Shown in pieces: positions 1 to 8,494 of a stretch of 64,000 nt of DNA; the first letter of the stretch is position 1, and the number at the start of each line of letters is the position of its first letter. The notes beneath the pieces are model-generated. The model was not told the DNA's origin. It ran no database searches and was given only the letters and a program-made list of their open reading frames with translations. The position numbers were made by a program, and so were the translations under genes. The stretch is from Microbacterium azadirachtae (GTDB taxonomy: Bacteria; Actinomycetota; Actinomycetes; Actinomycetales; Microbacteriaceae), in the NCBI RefSeq assembly GCF_000956545.1, contig NZ_JYIT01000085.1, positions 124,001-188,000 of the forward strand. The letters are read 5' to 3'.

Positions 1-263
1 GTGCGCACACGACCATCGACGGCGCGCCGCTGAAAGTGCGCGAACTGGCGCGGACGCAGGACGCGGATCCACTCCCGCCCGGCGAGCTCCGCGGGGTGAA
101 GGGCGGCGTGCTCGTCGGCACCGGGAGCGCCCCTCTGCTGCTCGTGCAGGTGCAGCCGGCGGGCAAGGCGGCCATGGCCGCCGCCGACTGGTTCCGCGGG
201 CTGCGCGTCCCCGACGGCGAGACGGTGCGGCTGGGCGAGGACGCCGGGCGGGGTGAGGCGTGA
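1..263 (+). CDS. fmt: Methionyl-tRNA formyltransferase, C-terminal part
   Basis: This is the 3' end of a gene cut by the window edge; complete codons run from position 3 and give about 86 residues before a TGA. The protein formylates Met-tRNA(fMet) for translation initiation. Only the C-terminal OB-like tRNA-binding domain is visible. It has the family pattern G-x-PLKV near the start of the fragment, then a GGVLVGTG strand and the LLLVQVQPAGKAAM segment followed by a DWFRG turn. The stop overlaps the start of rsmB, the usual actinobacterial fmt-rsmB coupling. The catalytic N-terminal domain lies outside the window. Confidence 0.88.
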   Translation, partial: AHTTIDGAPLKVRELARTQDADPLPPGELRGVKGGVLVGTGSAPLLLVQVQPAGKAAMAAADWFRGLRVPDGETVRLGEDAGRGEA

Positions 264-1741
264 TGGGCGGTCAGGACCAGAGGAACCGCGACGACCGTCG
301 GGCGCCGCAGGGCAGGACCGAGCGGGGCACCGGACGCGGGACGACCTCACGCCGCGGCGCCGGTCCGCAGGCGCGGAGCCGGACGGTGCAACCGGCGCGG
401 CGGGTCGCCTACGACGTGATCCGCGCCGTGAGCGCCTCCGATGCGTACGCGAACCTCCTGCTGCCCGGCGCGATCCGCGACGCGGGCCTGTCCGGTCCGG
501 ATGCGGCCCTCGCGACGGAGCTCGCCTACGGCACGCTGCGCCAGCTCGGCACCTACGACGCGATCATCGCGCGGGCGGCGGGACGCGATGTCGCGAGCAT
601 CGACCCGCCGGTGCTCGACGCGCTGCGCCTGGGAGTGCATCAGCTGCTCGGCACGCGCGTCGCGCCGCACGCCGCGGTGAACGAGACGGTGAACCTCGTG
701 GCGGGGCACGCCGGGCGCGGCGCCTCGGGCTTCGCGAACGCCGTGCTCCGCACCGTGGCGGCCCGCACCCACGAGGAATGGCTCGACGCCGTGACGGAGG
801 CGGCGCGGTCCGACGACGAGCGCCTCGGTCTGCGCTTCGCGCACCCCGTGTGGATCATCCGCGCACTCCGGCGCGCGCTGGCGGCGGAGGGGCGGGAGGA
901 CGAGCTCGAAGCGCTCCTCGCGTCCGACAACGCAGCCCCGGAGGTCACCCTCGTGGCGCTGCCCGGGCTCGCCGAGCCCCGGGAACCTCGTCGTCCTTAC
1001 GCCCCGACCGCCTTCGGCTCCGAGGGCGGCGACCCCGGCGCGGTCGTCGCGGCGGCGAAGGGACGCGTGCGCGTGCAGGACGAGGGATCCCAGCTCGTGG
1101 CTCTCGCCCTCGTCGGCGCCCGGCCGATCGCACCGGGGGAGCGCTGGCTCGACCTGTGCGCAGGGCCGGGCGGCAAGACGGCACTGCTTGCGGCCGAGGC
1201 GTTGCGCGGTGGCGCGACGCTCGACGCGAACGAGGTCGTCCCGGCCCGTGCGGGGCTGGTCCGCAAAGCGGTCGCCCCCGTGCCTCTCCCGGTCGACGTC
1301 GCCGAGGAGGACGGTCGCGAGCTCGCCGCGGAGCGTCCTGGGGCCTACGACCGGATCCTCCTCGACGCGCCGTGCACGGGCCTGGGGGCGCTACGGCGCC
1401 GGCCCGAGGCGCGCTGGCGGAAGACCTCGGCCGACGTGCCGGAGCTGGCGGCGCTCCAGGAGGAGCTGCTCGCCGCAGCTCTCGGCGCGCTGAAGCCGGG
1501 CGGCGTGCTGGCATACGTGACATGCTCGCCCCATCTCGCCGAGACGGCCGCCGTCGTGCAGACCGTGCTCCGTGATCGCGACGACGTGCGGGAGCTGGAT
1601 GCCCGCGAGGTGCTGCGCGCGGTGTCCCGGAACGAGATCGACCTGCCCGCGCCGACGAGCGGATCCGGGCACGCGCAGCTGTGGCCGCATCGGCACGGCA
1701 CCGACGCGATGTTCCTGTCGCTCCTGCGCAAGGACGGGTGA
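263..1741 (+). CDS. rsmB: 16S rRNA (cytosine-5) methyltransferase, RsmB/NOP2 family
   Basis: Predicted SAM-dependent rRNA m5C methyltransferase of about 492 residues. A low-complexity Arg/Gly-rich tail covers roughly the first 40 residues. A NusB-like helical domain follows at about 45-185, and the Rossmann methyltransferase fold occupies about 285-490. The SAM-binding motif LDLCAGPGGKT is near 297-307. The two cysteines typical of this family are in DAPCTG (about 371) and YVTCSP (about 421, the expected catalytic Cys). The ATG at 263 overlaps the fmt stop (TGATG); a GTG at 260 is the alternative and would add one residue. Exact target cytosine is not determined by sequence. Confidence 0.9.
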   Translation: MGGQDQRNRDDRRAPQGRTERGTGRGTTSRRGAGPQARSRTVQPARRVAYDVIRAVSASDAYANLLLPGAIRDAGLSGPDAALATELAYGTLRQLGTYDAIIARAAGRDVASIDPPVLDALRLGVHQLLGTRVAPHAAVNETVNLVAGHAGRGASGFANAVLRTVAARTHEEWLDAVTEAARSDDERLGLRFAHPVWIIRALRRALAAEGREDELEALLASDNAAPEVTLVALPGLAEPREPRRPYAPTAFGSEGGDPGAVVAAAKGRVRVQDEGSQLVALALVGARPIAPGERWLDLCAGPGGKTALLAAEALRGGATLDANEVVPARAGLVRKAVAPVPLPVDVAEEDGRELAAERPGAYDRILLDAPCTGLGALRRRPEARWRKTSADVPELAALQEELLAAALGALKPGGVLAYVTCSPHLAETAAVVQTVLRDRDDVRELDAREVLRAVSRNEIDLPAPTSGSGHAQLWPHRHGTDAMFLSLLRKDG

Positions 1742-1795
1742 TCGAGGCGGCACCGACCGCGCCGCGCGCGTACGCGGCACGGCCGCACCGACCGG

Positions 1796-1801
1796 GATAA
1801 T
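1796..1801 (+). promoter_or_regulatory. -10 element GATAAT, probable leaderless promoter of rpe
   Basis: GATAAT lies 6 nt before the rpe ATG with no Shine-Dalgarno in between. The spacing matches a recurring TAnnnT-N6-start arrangement in this window and suggests transcription starts at or next to the start codon. No clear -35 box is seen. Confidence 0.5.
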
Positions 1802-1807
1802 GGGCGC

Positions 1808-2503
1808 ATGCCCGCACCTCTCGCCGACCTCCCCGCCGCTCCCCGCATCAACCCGTCGATCCTCGCCGCCGACTTCGTGAACATGCAGGCCGAGCTCGCG
1901 CGGATCGCGACGGCCGACTTCGCGCACGTCGATGTGATGGACAACCACTTCGTCCCCAACCTCACGTTCGGGCCGCAGATGGTGGAGCGCATCCAGGCCA
2001 CGAGCCCGATCCCGCTCGACGTGCACCTCATGATCACGGATCCCGAGCGCTGGGCGCCCGGCTATGCGGAGCTCGGTGCGGCGAGCGTCACCTTCCACCT
2101 GGAGGCGACCACGGATCCGGTCGGTCTCGCGCGCACGCTCCGCGGCATCGGCGCGCGCGCAGGGGTCGCCATCAAGCCGGGCACGGCGGGGGAGCCGCTC
2201 TACGACATCCTCGACGAGTTCGACCAGATCCTGGTCATGACCGTCGAGCCGGGCTTCGGCGGCCAGGGCTTCATGCCGGAGACCATGCCGAAGCTGCGGG
2301 CTCTGGCGGACGAGGCCAAGCGGCGCGGCTCGGATGTGTGGCTGCAGGTGGACGGGGGCATCTCGGACGCCACGATCGGGCAGGCCGCCGCGGCCGGAGC
2401 CGACACGTTCGTCGCCGGATCCGCCGTCTACGGCGCCCATGACATCGAAGCGGCCGTCACGCGGCTCCGGGGGCTCGCGCGAGCCGGTAGCCTGGGAGGG
2501 TGA
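1808..2503 (+). CDS. rpe: Ribulose-phosphate 3-epimerase
   Basis: A 231-residue TIM-barrel enzyme interconverting D-ribulose 5-phosphate and D-xylulose 5-phosphate in the pentose phosphate pathway. Family signatures are clear: NPSILAADF near the N-terminus, HVDVMDNHFVPNLTFGP (metal and substrate site), DVHLMI, VEPGFGGQGF, and QVDGGI near the C-terminus, where the second catalytic Asp sits. Length is normal. The ATG at 1808 follows a -10 hexamer by 6 nt, so it was kept as start. The stop overlaps the GTG of hisE by 4 nt, giving likely translational coupling. Confidence 0.96.
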   Translation: MPAPLADLPAAPRINPSILAADFVNMQAELARIATADFAHVDVMDNHFVPNLTFGPQMVERIQATSPIPLDVHLMITDPERWAPGYAELGAASVTFHLEATTDPVGLARTLRGIGARAGVAIKPGTAGEPLYDILDEFDQILVMTVEPGFGGQGFMPETMPKLRALADEAKRRGSDVWLQVDGGISDATIGQAAAAGADTFVAGSAVYGAHDIEAAVTRLRGLARAGSLGG

Positions 2504-2763
2504 AGACCTTCGACGAACTGTTCGCCGAGCTGAGCCGCAAAGCGGCCGAGCGCCCGGAGGGATCCGGGACGGTGCGCGAGCTCGACGCAGGCGTGCACAC
2601 GATCGGCAAGAAGATCGTGGAGGAGGCGGCCGAGGTCTGGATGGCCGCCGAGTACGAGAGCGACGAGGCCGCGGCCGAGGAGATCTCCCAGCTGCTGTAC
2701 CACCTGCAGGTGCTCATGCTGGCCAAGGGCCTGACGCTGGAGAACGTCTACCGACATCTGTGA
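2500..2763 (+). CDS. hisE: Phosphoribosyl-ATP pyrophosphatase
   Basis: An 87-residue all-alpha MazG-like enzyme that converts phosphoribosyl-ATP to phosphoribosyl-AMP, step two of histidine synthesis. It shows the HisE core: TFDELFAEL, then G-x-H-x-IGKKIVEEAAEVWMAA with the acidic metal-binding EExxE cluster, and a second EEISQLLYHLQVLML helix. It is a stand-alone HisE, not fused to HisI, which is encoded separately at 4400. The GTG start overlaps the rpe stop. It begins the his block of this window (hisE-hisG-hisF-hisI). Confidence 0.94.
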   Translation: MKTFDELFAELSRKAAERPEGSGTVRELDAGVHTIGKKIVEEAAEVWMAAEYESDEAAAEEISQLLYHLQVLMLAKGLTLENVYRHL

Positions 2764-2799
2764 AGCCGTCCCCCGACCGCTTCGAACGAAAGACCTTCC

Positions 2800-3642
2800 A
2801 TGCTGCGCATTGCCGTCCCGAACAAGGGATCGCTGTCCGAGACCGCCGCCGAGATGCTCGCCGAAGCCGGATACGCCGGCCGCCGCGACACCAAGACCCT
2901 GCACGTGATCGACGCCGAGAACGACGTCGAGTTCTTCTTCCTCCGCCCGCGCGACATCGCCACGTACGTGGCCTCCGGCGCCCTCGACGTGGGCATCACC
3001 GGCCGTGATCTGCTGCGCGACGTGCGGCGCCCCGCGGCCCGCGAGATCGAGCAGCTGGGATTCGCCCGCTCGACGTTCCGCTTCGCCGCCCCTCCCGGAC
3101 GCTTCCACGCGCTCGAGGATCTGAACGGCGTGCGCGTCGCGTCGGCCTATCCCGGGCTCGTCGACGACTACCTGCGCGAGCACGGGGTCGAGGCGGAGCT
3201 GGTGCCGCTCGACGGCGCCGTGGAGTCCGCGGTGCGCCTCGGCGTCGCCGACGCCATCGCTGACGTGGTGGAGACCGGGACGACGCTCCGCCAGGCGGGC
3301 CTGGAGATCTTCGGACCGGTGATCATCGAGTCCGAGGCCGTGCTGATCAGCCGCCCCGGCGACGCCGACGGCACGGAGACGCTGCTGCGGCGCCTGCGCG
3401 GCGTCATGGTGGCGCACCGCTTCGTGCTGCTGGACTACGACCTGCCCGCCGACCTCGTGGAGGAGGCGGCGGCGATCGCGCCCGGACGAGAGTCGCCGAC
3501 CGTGTCCCCGCTGCGCGACCCGGCATGGGTCGCCGTGCGCGTGATGATCCCGCGCCGCGGCATGAACCAGGTGATGGACCAGCTCTACGCGCTCGGCGCC
3601 CGGGCGATCCTGGTCACCGCGATCCACGCCGCGAGGCTCTGA
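2800..3642 (+). CDS. hisG: ATP phosphoribosyltransferase, long form
   Basis: Catalyses the first step of histidine synthesis, joining ATP and PRPP. At 280 residues it is the long HisG form with its own C-terminal ACT-like regulatory domain, so it does not need HisZ. Typical features are the N-terminal LRIAVPNKGSLSE, the VGITGRDLL loop, and the PRPP-binding ADVVETGTTLRQAG stretch. The C-terminal segment PRRGMNQVMDQLYALGARAI ends in the ITAIHAARL type of tail usual for histidine-inhibited actinobacterial enzymes. The stop overlaps the hisF ATG (TGATG). Feedback inhibition by histidine is expected from the family, not shown here. Confidence 0.96.
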   Translation: MLRIAVPNKGSLSETAAEMLAEAGYAGRRDTKTLHVIDAENDVEFFFLRPRDIATYVASGALDVGITGRDLLRDVRRPAAREIEQLGFARSTFRFAAPPGRFHALEDLNGVRVASAYPGLVDDYLREHGVEAELVPLDGAVESAVRLGVADAIADVVETGTTLRQAGLEIFGPVIIESEAVLISRPGDADGTETLLRRLRGVMVAHRFVLLDYDLPADLVEEAAAIAPGRESPTVSPLRDPAWVAVRVMIPRRGMNQVMDQLYALGARAILVTAIHAARL

Positions 3643-4403
3643 TGTCGCTCACCGCCCGCGTCATCCCGTGCCTCGACGTCGCCGCCGGCCGCGTCGTCAA
3701 GGGCGTCAACTTCGAGAACCTCCGCGACATGGGCGACCCCGTCGAGCTGGCCCGCCACTATGCCGCACAGGGCGCCGACGAGATCACGTTCCTCGACGTC
3801 ACCGCGACCGTCGACGAGCGGGCCACCACCTACGACGTCGTCCGACGCACCGCGGAGGAGGTCTTCGTGCCGCTCACGGTCGGCGGCGGCGTCCGCTCGG
3901 TCGATGACGTGGCGCGGCTGCAGGCCGTCGGCGCGGACAAGGTGGGCGTGAACTCGGCCGCGATCGCTCGGCCGGAGCTGATCGGCGAGATCGCCGACCG
4001 GTTCGGCGCCCAGGTGCTGGTGCTCTCGCTCGACGTCAAGCGCAGCGCGCGCACGGCCTCCGGCTTCGTGGTCACCACGCACGGAGGCCGCACCGAGACC
4101 GACCTCGACGCGCTGGAGTGGGCGCGGGAAGCCATCGAGCGGGGCGCGGGCGAGCTGCTCGTGAACTCGATCGACGCAGACGGCACCAAGGACGGCTTCG
4201 ACCTCGAGCTCACCGGGCTGATGCGGGAGGTCTCGAGCGTGCCCGTGATCGCCTCGGGCGGCGCCGGCAAGGCGGAGGACTTCGCCCCCGCCATCGCCGC
4301 GGGTGCGGACGCGGTCCTCGCGGCGAGCGTGTTCCACTCCGGCCAGCTCACGGTGGGCGACGTCAAGGCCGCGCTGCGCGAAGCGGGGGTGCCGGTCCGA
4401 TGA
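3642..4403 (+). CDS. hisF: Imidazole glycerol phosphate synthase, cyclase subunit
   Basis: A 253-residue TIM barrel that uses ammonia from HisH to make imidazole glycerol phosphate and AICAR. Signatures: ARVIPCLDVAAGRVVKGVNF with the catalytic Asp in CLDV, TFLDVTAT, PLTVGGGVRSVDD, the NSID motif carrying the second catalytic Asp, and VIASGGAGKAED for phosphate binding. HisH and HisA/PriA are not in the window and must be elsewhere. It overlaps hisG by 1 nt and hisI by 4 nt, so it sits inside a tightly coupled operon. Confidence 0.96.
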   Translation: MSLTARVIPCLDVAAGRVVKGVNFENLRDMGDPVELARHYAAQGADEITFLDVTATVDERATTYDVVRRTAEEVFVPLTVGGGVRSVDDVARLQAVGADKVGVNSAAIARPELIGEIADRFGAQVLVLSLDVKRSARTASGFVVTTHGGRTETDLDALEWAREAIERGAGELLVNSIDADGTKDGFDLELTGLMREVSSVPVIASGGAGKAEDFAPAIAAGADAVLAASVFHSGQLTVGDVKAALREAGVPVR

Positions 4404-4774
4404 GCGAAGACCGACTCGAGGCCGACCTGGGCCTCGTCACCTACAACGACCAGGGCCTCGTGCCCGTGATCGTGCAGCAGTGGGACACCCTCGAGGTGCT
4501 CATGATGGCCTGGGCCGACGAGGAGGCCCTGCGCCGCACACTGACCACCGGACGCGCCACCTACTGGTCCCGGTCGCGCCGGGAGTACTGGCGCAAGGGC
4601 GACACCTCGGGTCACGTCCAGCACGTGCGCGGGGCACGCCTCGACTGCGACGGCGACACGGTGCTGCTCCTGGTCGATCAGATCGGGGTGGCGTGCCACA
4701 CGGGCACCCGCACCTGCTTCGACGGACGGGATCTGGATCCCGTCGTCTCGTCCGACGCCGAGCCGGGGCAGTGA
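4400..4774 (+). CDS. hisI: Phosphoribosyl-AMP cyclohydrolase
   Basis: A 124-residue zinc enzyme that opens the adenine ring of phosphoribosyl-AMP, step three of histidine synthesis. The family motifs are present: QQWDTLEVLMMAWADEEAL, TYWSRSRREYWRKG, then the metal-binding segment with DCDGD and a C-terminal ACHTGTRTCF that supplies conserved cysteines. The ATG overlaps the hisF stop. Its own stop overlaps the next ATG (TGATG). In related actinobacteria trpE commonly follows hisI; here it is followed at once by the Trp-associated membrane protein. Confidence 0.95.
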   Translation: MSEDRLEADLGLVTYNDQGLVPVIVQQWDTLEVLMMAWADEEALRRTLTTGRATYWSRSRREYWRKGDTSGHVQHVRGARLDCDGDTVLLLVDQIGVACHTGTRTCFDGRDLDPVVSSDAEPGQ

Positions 4775-5352
4775 TGCTCGCCCGCCGCGCGAAGTCGACG
4801 AGCCTGCTGCTGATCCTGCTCGCGGGCGGTCTCGGGGTCCTGTCGTCGACGCAGACCTGGCTCGTCGTGGACCGGGCCGACGGGGGAGAGGCTCTCGAGG
4901 TGGCGGGCAACGCCGCCGTCCCGGTGCTCGCGCCGCTGAGCCTCACCGCCCTCGCCGTGGTCGCCGCCCTCGCGCTCGTGGGCCCCGTGCTGCGCCGCGT
5001 GTTCGCCGCGATCGCGGTCATGGTCGGCGGGCTGCTGCTGGTGCTGACCCTGCGGATCCTGTGGCAGCATCCGCTCGACGCGGTCGCTCCCGCGCTCACG
5101 AAGGCCACCGGTCTCGCCGGCGACACCGCCCTGACGGCACTCGTCCACGGCATCGCGACGACCGTGTGGCCCTGGCTCGCGCTCGTCGCGTGGATTCTCC
5201 TGCTGCTCGGTGGCGCGCTGGCTCTCGTCACCGCAGGCCGCTGGCGCAGCGGCGGACGCCGCTACCGCACGGCGCCGACGCCGCATGAGGGCCCCGTGGA
5301 CGCCGTGGAGAGCTGGGACGAGCTCAGCCGCGGCACCGACCCCACACGCTGA
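4774..5352 (+). CDS. Trp biosynthesis-associated membrane protein (TIGR02234-like)
   Basis: A 192-residue membrane protein with four probable transmembrane helices: about residues 10-30, 48-70, 76-96 and 130-152. The C-terminal tail is charged and cytosolic. It contains the STQTW segment after the first helix and an LRILWQHP stretch typical of this actinobacterial family, whose genes almost always lie among trp genes. Biochemical function is unknown. It overlaps hisI by 1 nt, which places it physically in the his transcription unit and upstream of trpC. Annotation is by membrane pattern and context. Confidence 0.8.
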   Translation: MLARRAKSTSLLLILLAGGLGVLSSTQTWLVVDRADGGEALEVAGNAAVPVLAPLSLTALAVVAALALVGPVLRRVFAAIAVMVGGLLLVLTLRILWQHPLDAVAPALTKATGLAGDTALTALVHGIATTVWPWLALVAWILLLLGGALALVTAGRWRSGGRRYRTAPTPHEGPVDAVESWDELSRGTDPTR

Positions 5353-5406
5353 CGAGCCGTGCCGACGGATGCCGGGCGGCGTCCGCTGTGCCGAGCGCGA
5401 TCCCGA

Positions 5407-5412
5407 TAGACT
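5407..5412 (+). promoter_or_regulatory. -10 element TAGACT upstream of the HGxxPAAW-trpCBA genes
   Basis: TAGACT lies about 32 nt before the ATG at 5445, leaving a short leader that contains a GGAGGA ribosome site. It may be a promoter internal to the his-trp block and would let trp genes be expressed apart from his genes. No -35 box is obvious. Confidence 0.35.
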
Positions 5413-5444
5413 TTGACCAGAACACCCGACGCTCGGAGGAGAAC

Positions 5445-5675
5445 ATGAGCAACCCCATCGCAGATCCCGGCCACGGACACTCGCCTGCGGCTTGGACCGC
5501 CGTGGTGATCATGCTGCTCGGCTTCAGCGTGGGCACCACCGCCTTCTTCCTCGACATCCCGGTCGTGGTCTGGGTGGGCGTCGCACTGATCCTCATCGGC
5601 GCGATCGCGGGCTGGGTGCTCTCCAAGGCCGGCTACGGCGCGAAGGGCCCGAAGTACCAGCCGAAGGCGCACTAA
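5445..5675 (+). CDS. HGxxPAAW family small membrane protein
   Basis: A 76-residue protein with the diagnostic HGHSPAAW motif near residues 10-17 and two transmembrane helices (about 18-38 and 42-62). A basic C-terminal tail ends in KYQPKAH. This family of unknown function is typically encoded just before trpC in Actinobacteria. The ATG at 5445 was chosen because GGAGGA sits 5 nt upstream; an in-frame ATG at 5388 precedes the -10 element and lacks a ribosome site. The TAA overlaps the trpC ATG by 1 nt. A role linked to tryptophan synthesis is inference from context only. Confidence 0.8.
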   Translation: MSNPIADPGHGHSPAAWTAVVIMLLGFSVGTTAFFLDIPVVVWVGVALILIGAIAGWVLSKAGYGAKGPKYQPKAH

Positions 5676-6454
5676 TGGTGCTCGCCGACCTCACGGCCGG
5701 CGCAGTCGAGGACGCCGCCCGTCGCGAGCGGGAGCGTCCGCTCGCGATCGTGGAGCGCGCCGCCCTCGATCGCGCCCCCGCCCTGGACGTGCGCGCCGCG
5801 CTGGCCCCCGCGGACCGGGTGAAGATCATCGCCGAGGTGAAGCGGGCGAGCCCGTCTCGCGGCGCTCTCGCCGAGATCCCGGATCCGGCCCTGCAGGCGT
5901 CCCTGTACCAGCAGGGCGGTGCATCCGCGATCAGCGTGCTCACCGAGGAGCGCCGCTTCGGCGGCAGCCTCGCCGACCTCGAAGCGGTCACGGCCGCCGT
6001 GGACATCCCGGTGCTCCGCAAGGACTTCATCGCCACGCCGTATCAGGTGTTCGAAGCGCGCGCCGCCGGAGCCTCCCTGGCTCTACTGATCGTCGCCGGG
6101 CTGGAGCGCGCGAACCTCGAGCGCCTGTACGCCCTCATCCTCGAGCTCGGGATGACGCCGCTCGTCGAGACGCACTCGGCGGAGGAGCTCGAGGTCGCCA
6201 TCGATCTGGGCGCGCACCTCATCGGCGTGAACGCACGGGATCTGAAGACGCTCGAGCTCGACCGCGACCTGTTCGGCAGCCTCGTCGACCGGATCCCGTC
6301 GACGTCCGTCAAGATCGCCGAGTCCGCCGTGCTGACGCCCGCCGACGTCGTGCACTATCGGGCCGCCGGCGCCGATGCGGTGCTGATCGGCGAGGCCCTC
6401 GTCACCGGCGACCCCGTCGCCACCCTGCAGTCCTTCCTGGAGGCCGGATCATGA
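5675..6454 (+). CDS. trpC: Indole-3-glycerol phosphate synthase
   Basis: A 259-residue TIM barrel converting CdRP to indole-3-glycerol phosphate. Clear motifs: IIAEVKRASPSRG (catalytic Glu and Lys), ISVLTEERRFGGSL, LRKDFIATPYQVFEARAAGA, VNARDLKTLELD, KIAESAV and VLIGEALVTGDP. It is not fused to TrpF; in this phylum PriA usually supplies that activity, and neither is in the window. It overlaps the preceding small membrane protein by 1 nt and trpB by 4 nt. Confidence 0.96.
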   Translation: MVLADLTAGAVEDAARRERERPLAIVERAALDRAPALDVRAALAPADRVKIIAEVKRASPSRGALAEIPDPALQASLYQQGGASAISVLTEERRFGGSLADLEAVTAAVDIPVLRKDFIATPYQVFEARAAGASLALLIVAGLERANLERLYALILELGMTPLVETHSAEELEVAIDLGAHLIGVNARDLKTLELDRDLFGSLVDRIPSTSVKIAESAVLTPADVVHYRAAGADAVLIGEALVTGDPVATLQSFLEAGS

Positions 6455-7680
6455 CCCAGAGTCTGCGCGAACAGCCGGGGCCGTTCTTCGGCGACTTCGG
6501 CGGGCGGTTCATGCCCGAATCGCTCATCGCTGCGATCGACGAGCTCACCGTCGCCTACCACGAGGCGATCGCGGACCCGGCGTTCCAGGCCGAGCTCGCC
6601 GCCCTGCTGCACTCCTACGCGGGGCGTCCGTCGCCCATCACGGAGGTGCCGCGCTTCGCCGAGCACGCGGGCGGCGCACGGATCTTCCTCAAGCGCGAGG
6701 ACCTCAACCACACCGGTTCGCATAAGATCAACAACGTGCTGGGTCAGGCGCTGCTCACCAAGCGGCTGGGCAAGACCCGTGTGATCGCCGAGACCGGCGC
6801 CGGTCAGCACGGCGTCGCCACGGCCACGGCCGCCGCCCTGTTCGGGCTGGACTGCACCATCTACATGGGCGAGGTCGACACCGAGCGCCAGGCGCTCAAC
6901 GTCGCGCGGATGCGCCTGCTCGGCGCAGAGGTCGTGCCGGTCACCACCGGGTCGCGCACCCTCAAGGACGCGATCAACGACGCCTACCGCGACTGGGTGG
7001 CGACCGTCGAGACGACGAACTACATCTTCGGCACGGCAGCGGGTCCGCACCCGTTCCCGGCGATGGTGCGCGACTTCCAGAAGATCATCGGCGAGGAGGC
7101 CCGGCGTCAGCTGCTCGACGAGGCCGGACGCCTGCCGGACGCCGTGCTCGCGTGCGTGGGCGGCGGTTCCAACGCGATCGGCATGTTCGACGCCTTCCTC
7201 GACGACGCCGACGTGCGCCTCTACGGCGTGGAGGCGGCCGGCGACGGCGTCGACACGCCCAAGCACGCGGCCTCGATCGAACGCGGCCGCCCGGGTGTGC
7301 TGCACGGGGCGCGCACGTACGTGCTGCAGGACGAGGACGGCCAGACCATCGAGTCGCACTCGATCTCGGCCGGGCTCGACTACCCCGGCGTGGGTCCGGA
7401 GCACTCCTGGCTCGCCGCGATCGGTCGCGCCGAGTACATCCCGGCGACCGACGACGAGGCGATGCAGGCGCTGCGACTCCTGAGCCGCACCGAGGGCATC
7501 ATCCCGGCGATCGAGTCGGCGCACGCCCTCGCCGGCGCCATCCGCATCGGGAAGGAGCTCGGCCCGGACGCGATCCTCGCCGTGTGCCTCTCCGGCCGCG
7601 GCGACAAGGACATGGACACGGCCGCGCGCTACTTCGGACTGTACGACGCCGCGGCCGCCGAGAACGGAGCCCCGGCATGA
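6451..7680 (+). CDS. trpB: Tryptophan synthase beta subunit
   Basis: A 409-residue PLP enzyme that joins indole and serine to make tryptophan. The N-terminus has FFGDFGGRFMPESL. The PLP lysine lies in HTGSHKINN, and the catalytic loop ETGAGQHGVATA and phosphate-binding GGGSNAIG are intact. The indole is expected through a tunnel from TrpA, whose gene overlaps by 4 nt downstream. Length and motifs are normal for TrpB1. The ATG at 6451 overlaps the trpC stop. Confidence 0.97.
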   Translation: MTQSLREQPGPFFGDFGGRFMPESLIAAIDELTVAYHEAIADPAFQAELAALLHSYAGRPSPITEVPRFAEHAGGARIFLKREDLNHTGSHKINNVLGQALLTKRLGKTRVIAETGAGQHGVATATAAALFGLDCTIYMGEVDTERQALNVARMRLLGAEVVPVTTGSRTLKDAINDAYRDWVATVETTNYIFGTAAGPHPFPAMVRDFQKIIGEEARRQLLDEAGRLPDAVLACVGGGSNAIGMFDAFLDDADVRLYGVEAAGDGVDTPKHAASIERGRPGVLHGARTYVLQDEDGQTIESHSISAGLDYPGVGPEHSWLAAIGRAEYIPATDDEAMQALRLLSRTEGIIPAIESAHALAGAIRIGKELGPDAILAVCLSGRGDKDMDTAARYFGLYDAAAAENGAPA

Positions 7681-8465
7681 GCCGCGTCGAAGAGGCGATC
7701 CAGCGCGCGCACGAGGCCGGGCGCGGCGCCTTCATCGGCTACCTGCCGGTGGGGTATCCGGATCTGCAGACGAGCATCGATGCGGCGATCGCCCTGGCCC
7801 GCAACGGCGTCGACATCATCGAGCTGGGCCCGCCCTACAGCGACCCGGTGATGGACGGCGCGATCATCCAGGAGGCGACGCAGGCGGCTCTCGCCGGCGG
7901 CTTCCGGATGCGCGACCTGTTCACGGCCGTCGCGGCGATCACGGCAGCGGTGGACGCTCCCGTCGTGGTCATGACCTACTGGAACCCCGTGCTGCAGTAC
8001 GGGGTCGACCGCTACGCCGACGACCTGCTCGCCGCGGGCGGCGCCGGGCTCATCACCCCCGACATCACGCCCGAGGCCGCGCCCGAGTGGATCGCGGCGA
8101 GCGAGCGCACCGGGCTCGACCGGATCTTCCTCGCGGCGCCGACCTCCACGGACGAACGGCTCGACCTGGTCGCGTCCCGCTCCACCGGCTTCGTGTACAC
8201 GGTCTCGACGATGGGCATCACAGGGGAGCGCGCCGAGCTCGACCAGGCCGCGCGCACCCTCGTGAGCCGTCTGCGCGAGCACGGCGCCACTCGGGCGTGC
8301 GTCGGCATCGGCATCTCCACGGCCGACCAGATCGCCGGGGTGCTGGAGTACGCCGACGGTGCGATCGTGGGCACCGCCCTCGTCCGCGCCCTCCGTGACG
8401 GGGGAGTGGAGCGGTTGGCGGCGGTCACCCGCGAGCTCGCCACGGGCACGCCGCGCGCACGGTGA
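7677..8465 (+). CDS. trpA: Tryptophan synthase alpha subunit
   Basis: A 262-residue TIM barrel that cleaves indole-3-glycerol phosphate to indole and glyceraldehyde 3-phosphate. The catalytic Glu is in DIIELGPPYSDPVMDG together with the second acid-base Asp. Other family marks are MTYWNPVLQYG, GLITPDI, FVYTVSTMGITG and VGIGIST. The ATG at 7677 overlaps the trpB stop by 4 nt. trpE, trpG and trpD are absent from this block. A -10 element for lgt follows 16 nt after the stop. Confidence 0.96.
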   Translation: MSRVEEAIQRAHEAGRGAFIGYLPVGYPDLQTSIDAAIALARNGVDIIELGPPYSDPVMDGAIIQEATQAALAGGFRMRDLFTAVAAITAAVDAPVVVMTYWNPVLQYGVDRYADDLLAAGGAGLITPDITPEAAPEWIAASERTGLDRIFLAAPTSTDERLDLVASRSTGFVYTVSTMGITGERAELDQAARTLVSRLREHGATRACVGIGISTADQIAGVLEYADGAIVGTALVRALRDGGVERLAAVTRELATGTPRAR

Positions 8466-8481
8466 TCGCGCTCTGACGCCG

Positions 8482-8487
8482 TAGACT
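8482..8487 (+). promoter_or_regulatory. -10 element TAGACT, probable leaderless promoter of lgt
   Basis: TAGACT ends 7 nt before the ATG at 8495 with no ribosome site between. It suggests lgt can be transcribed separately from trpCBA as a leaderless message, and it argues for ATG 8495 over the GTG at 8489. Confidence 0.45.
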
Positions 8488-8494
8488 CGTGACC

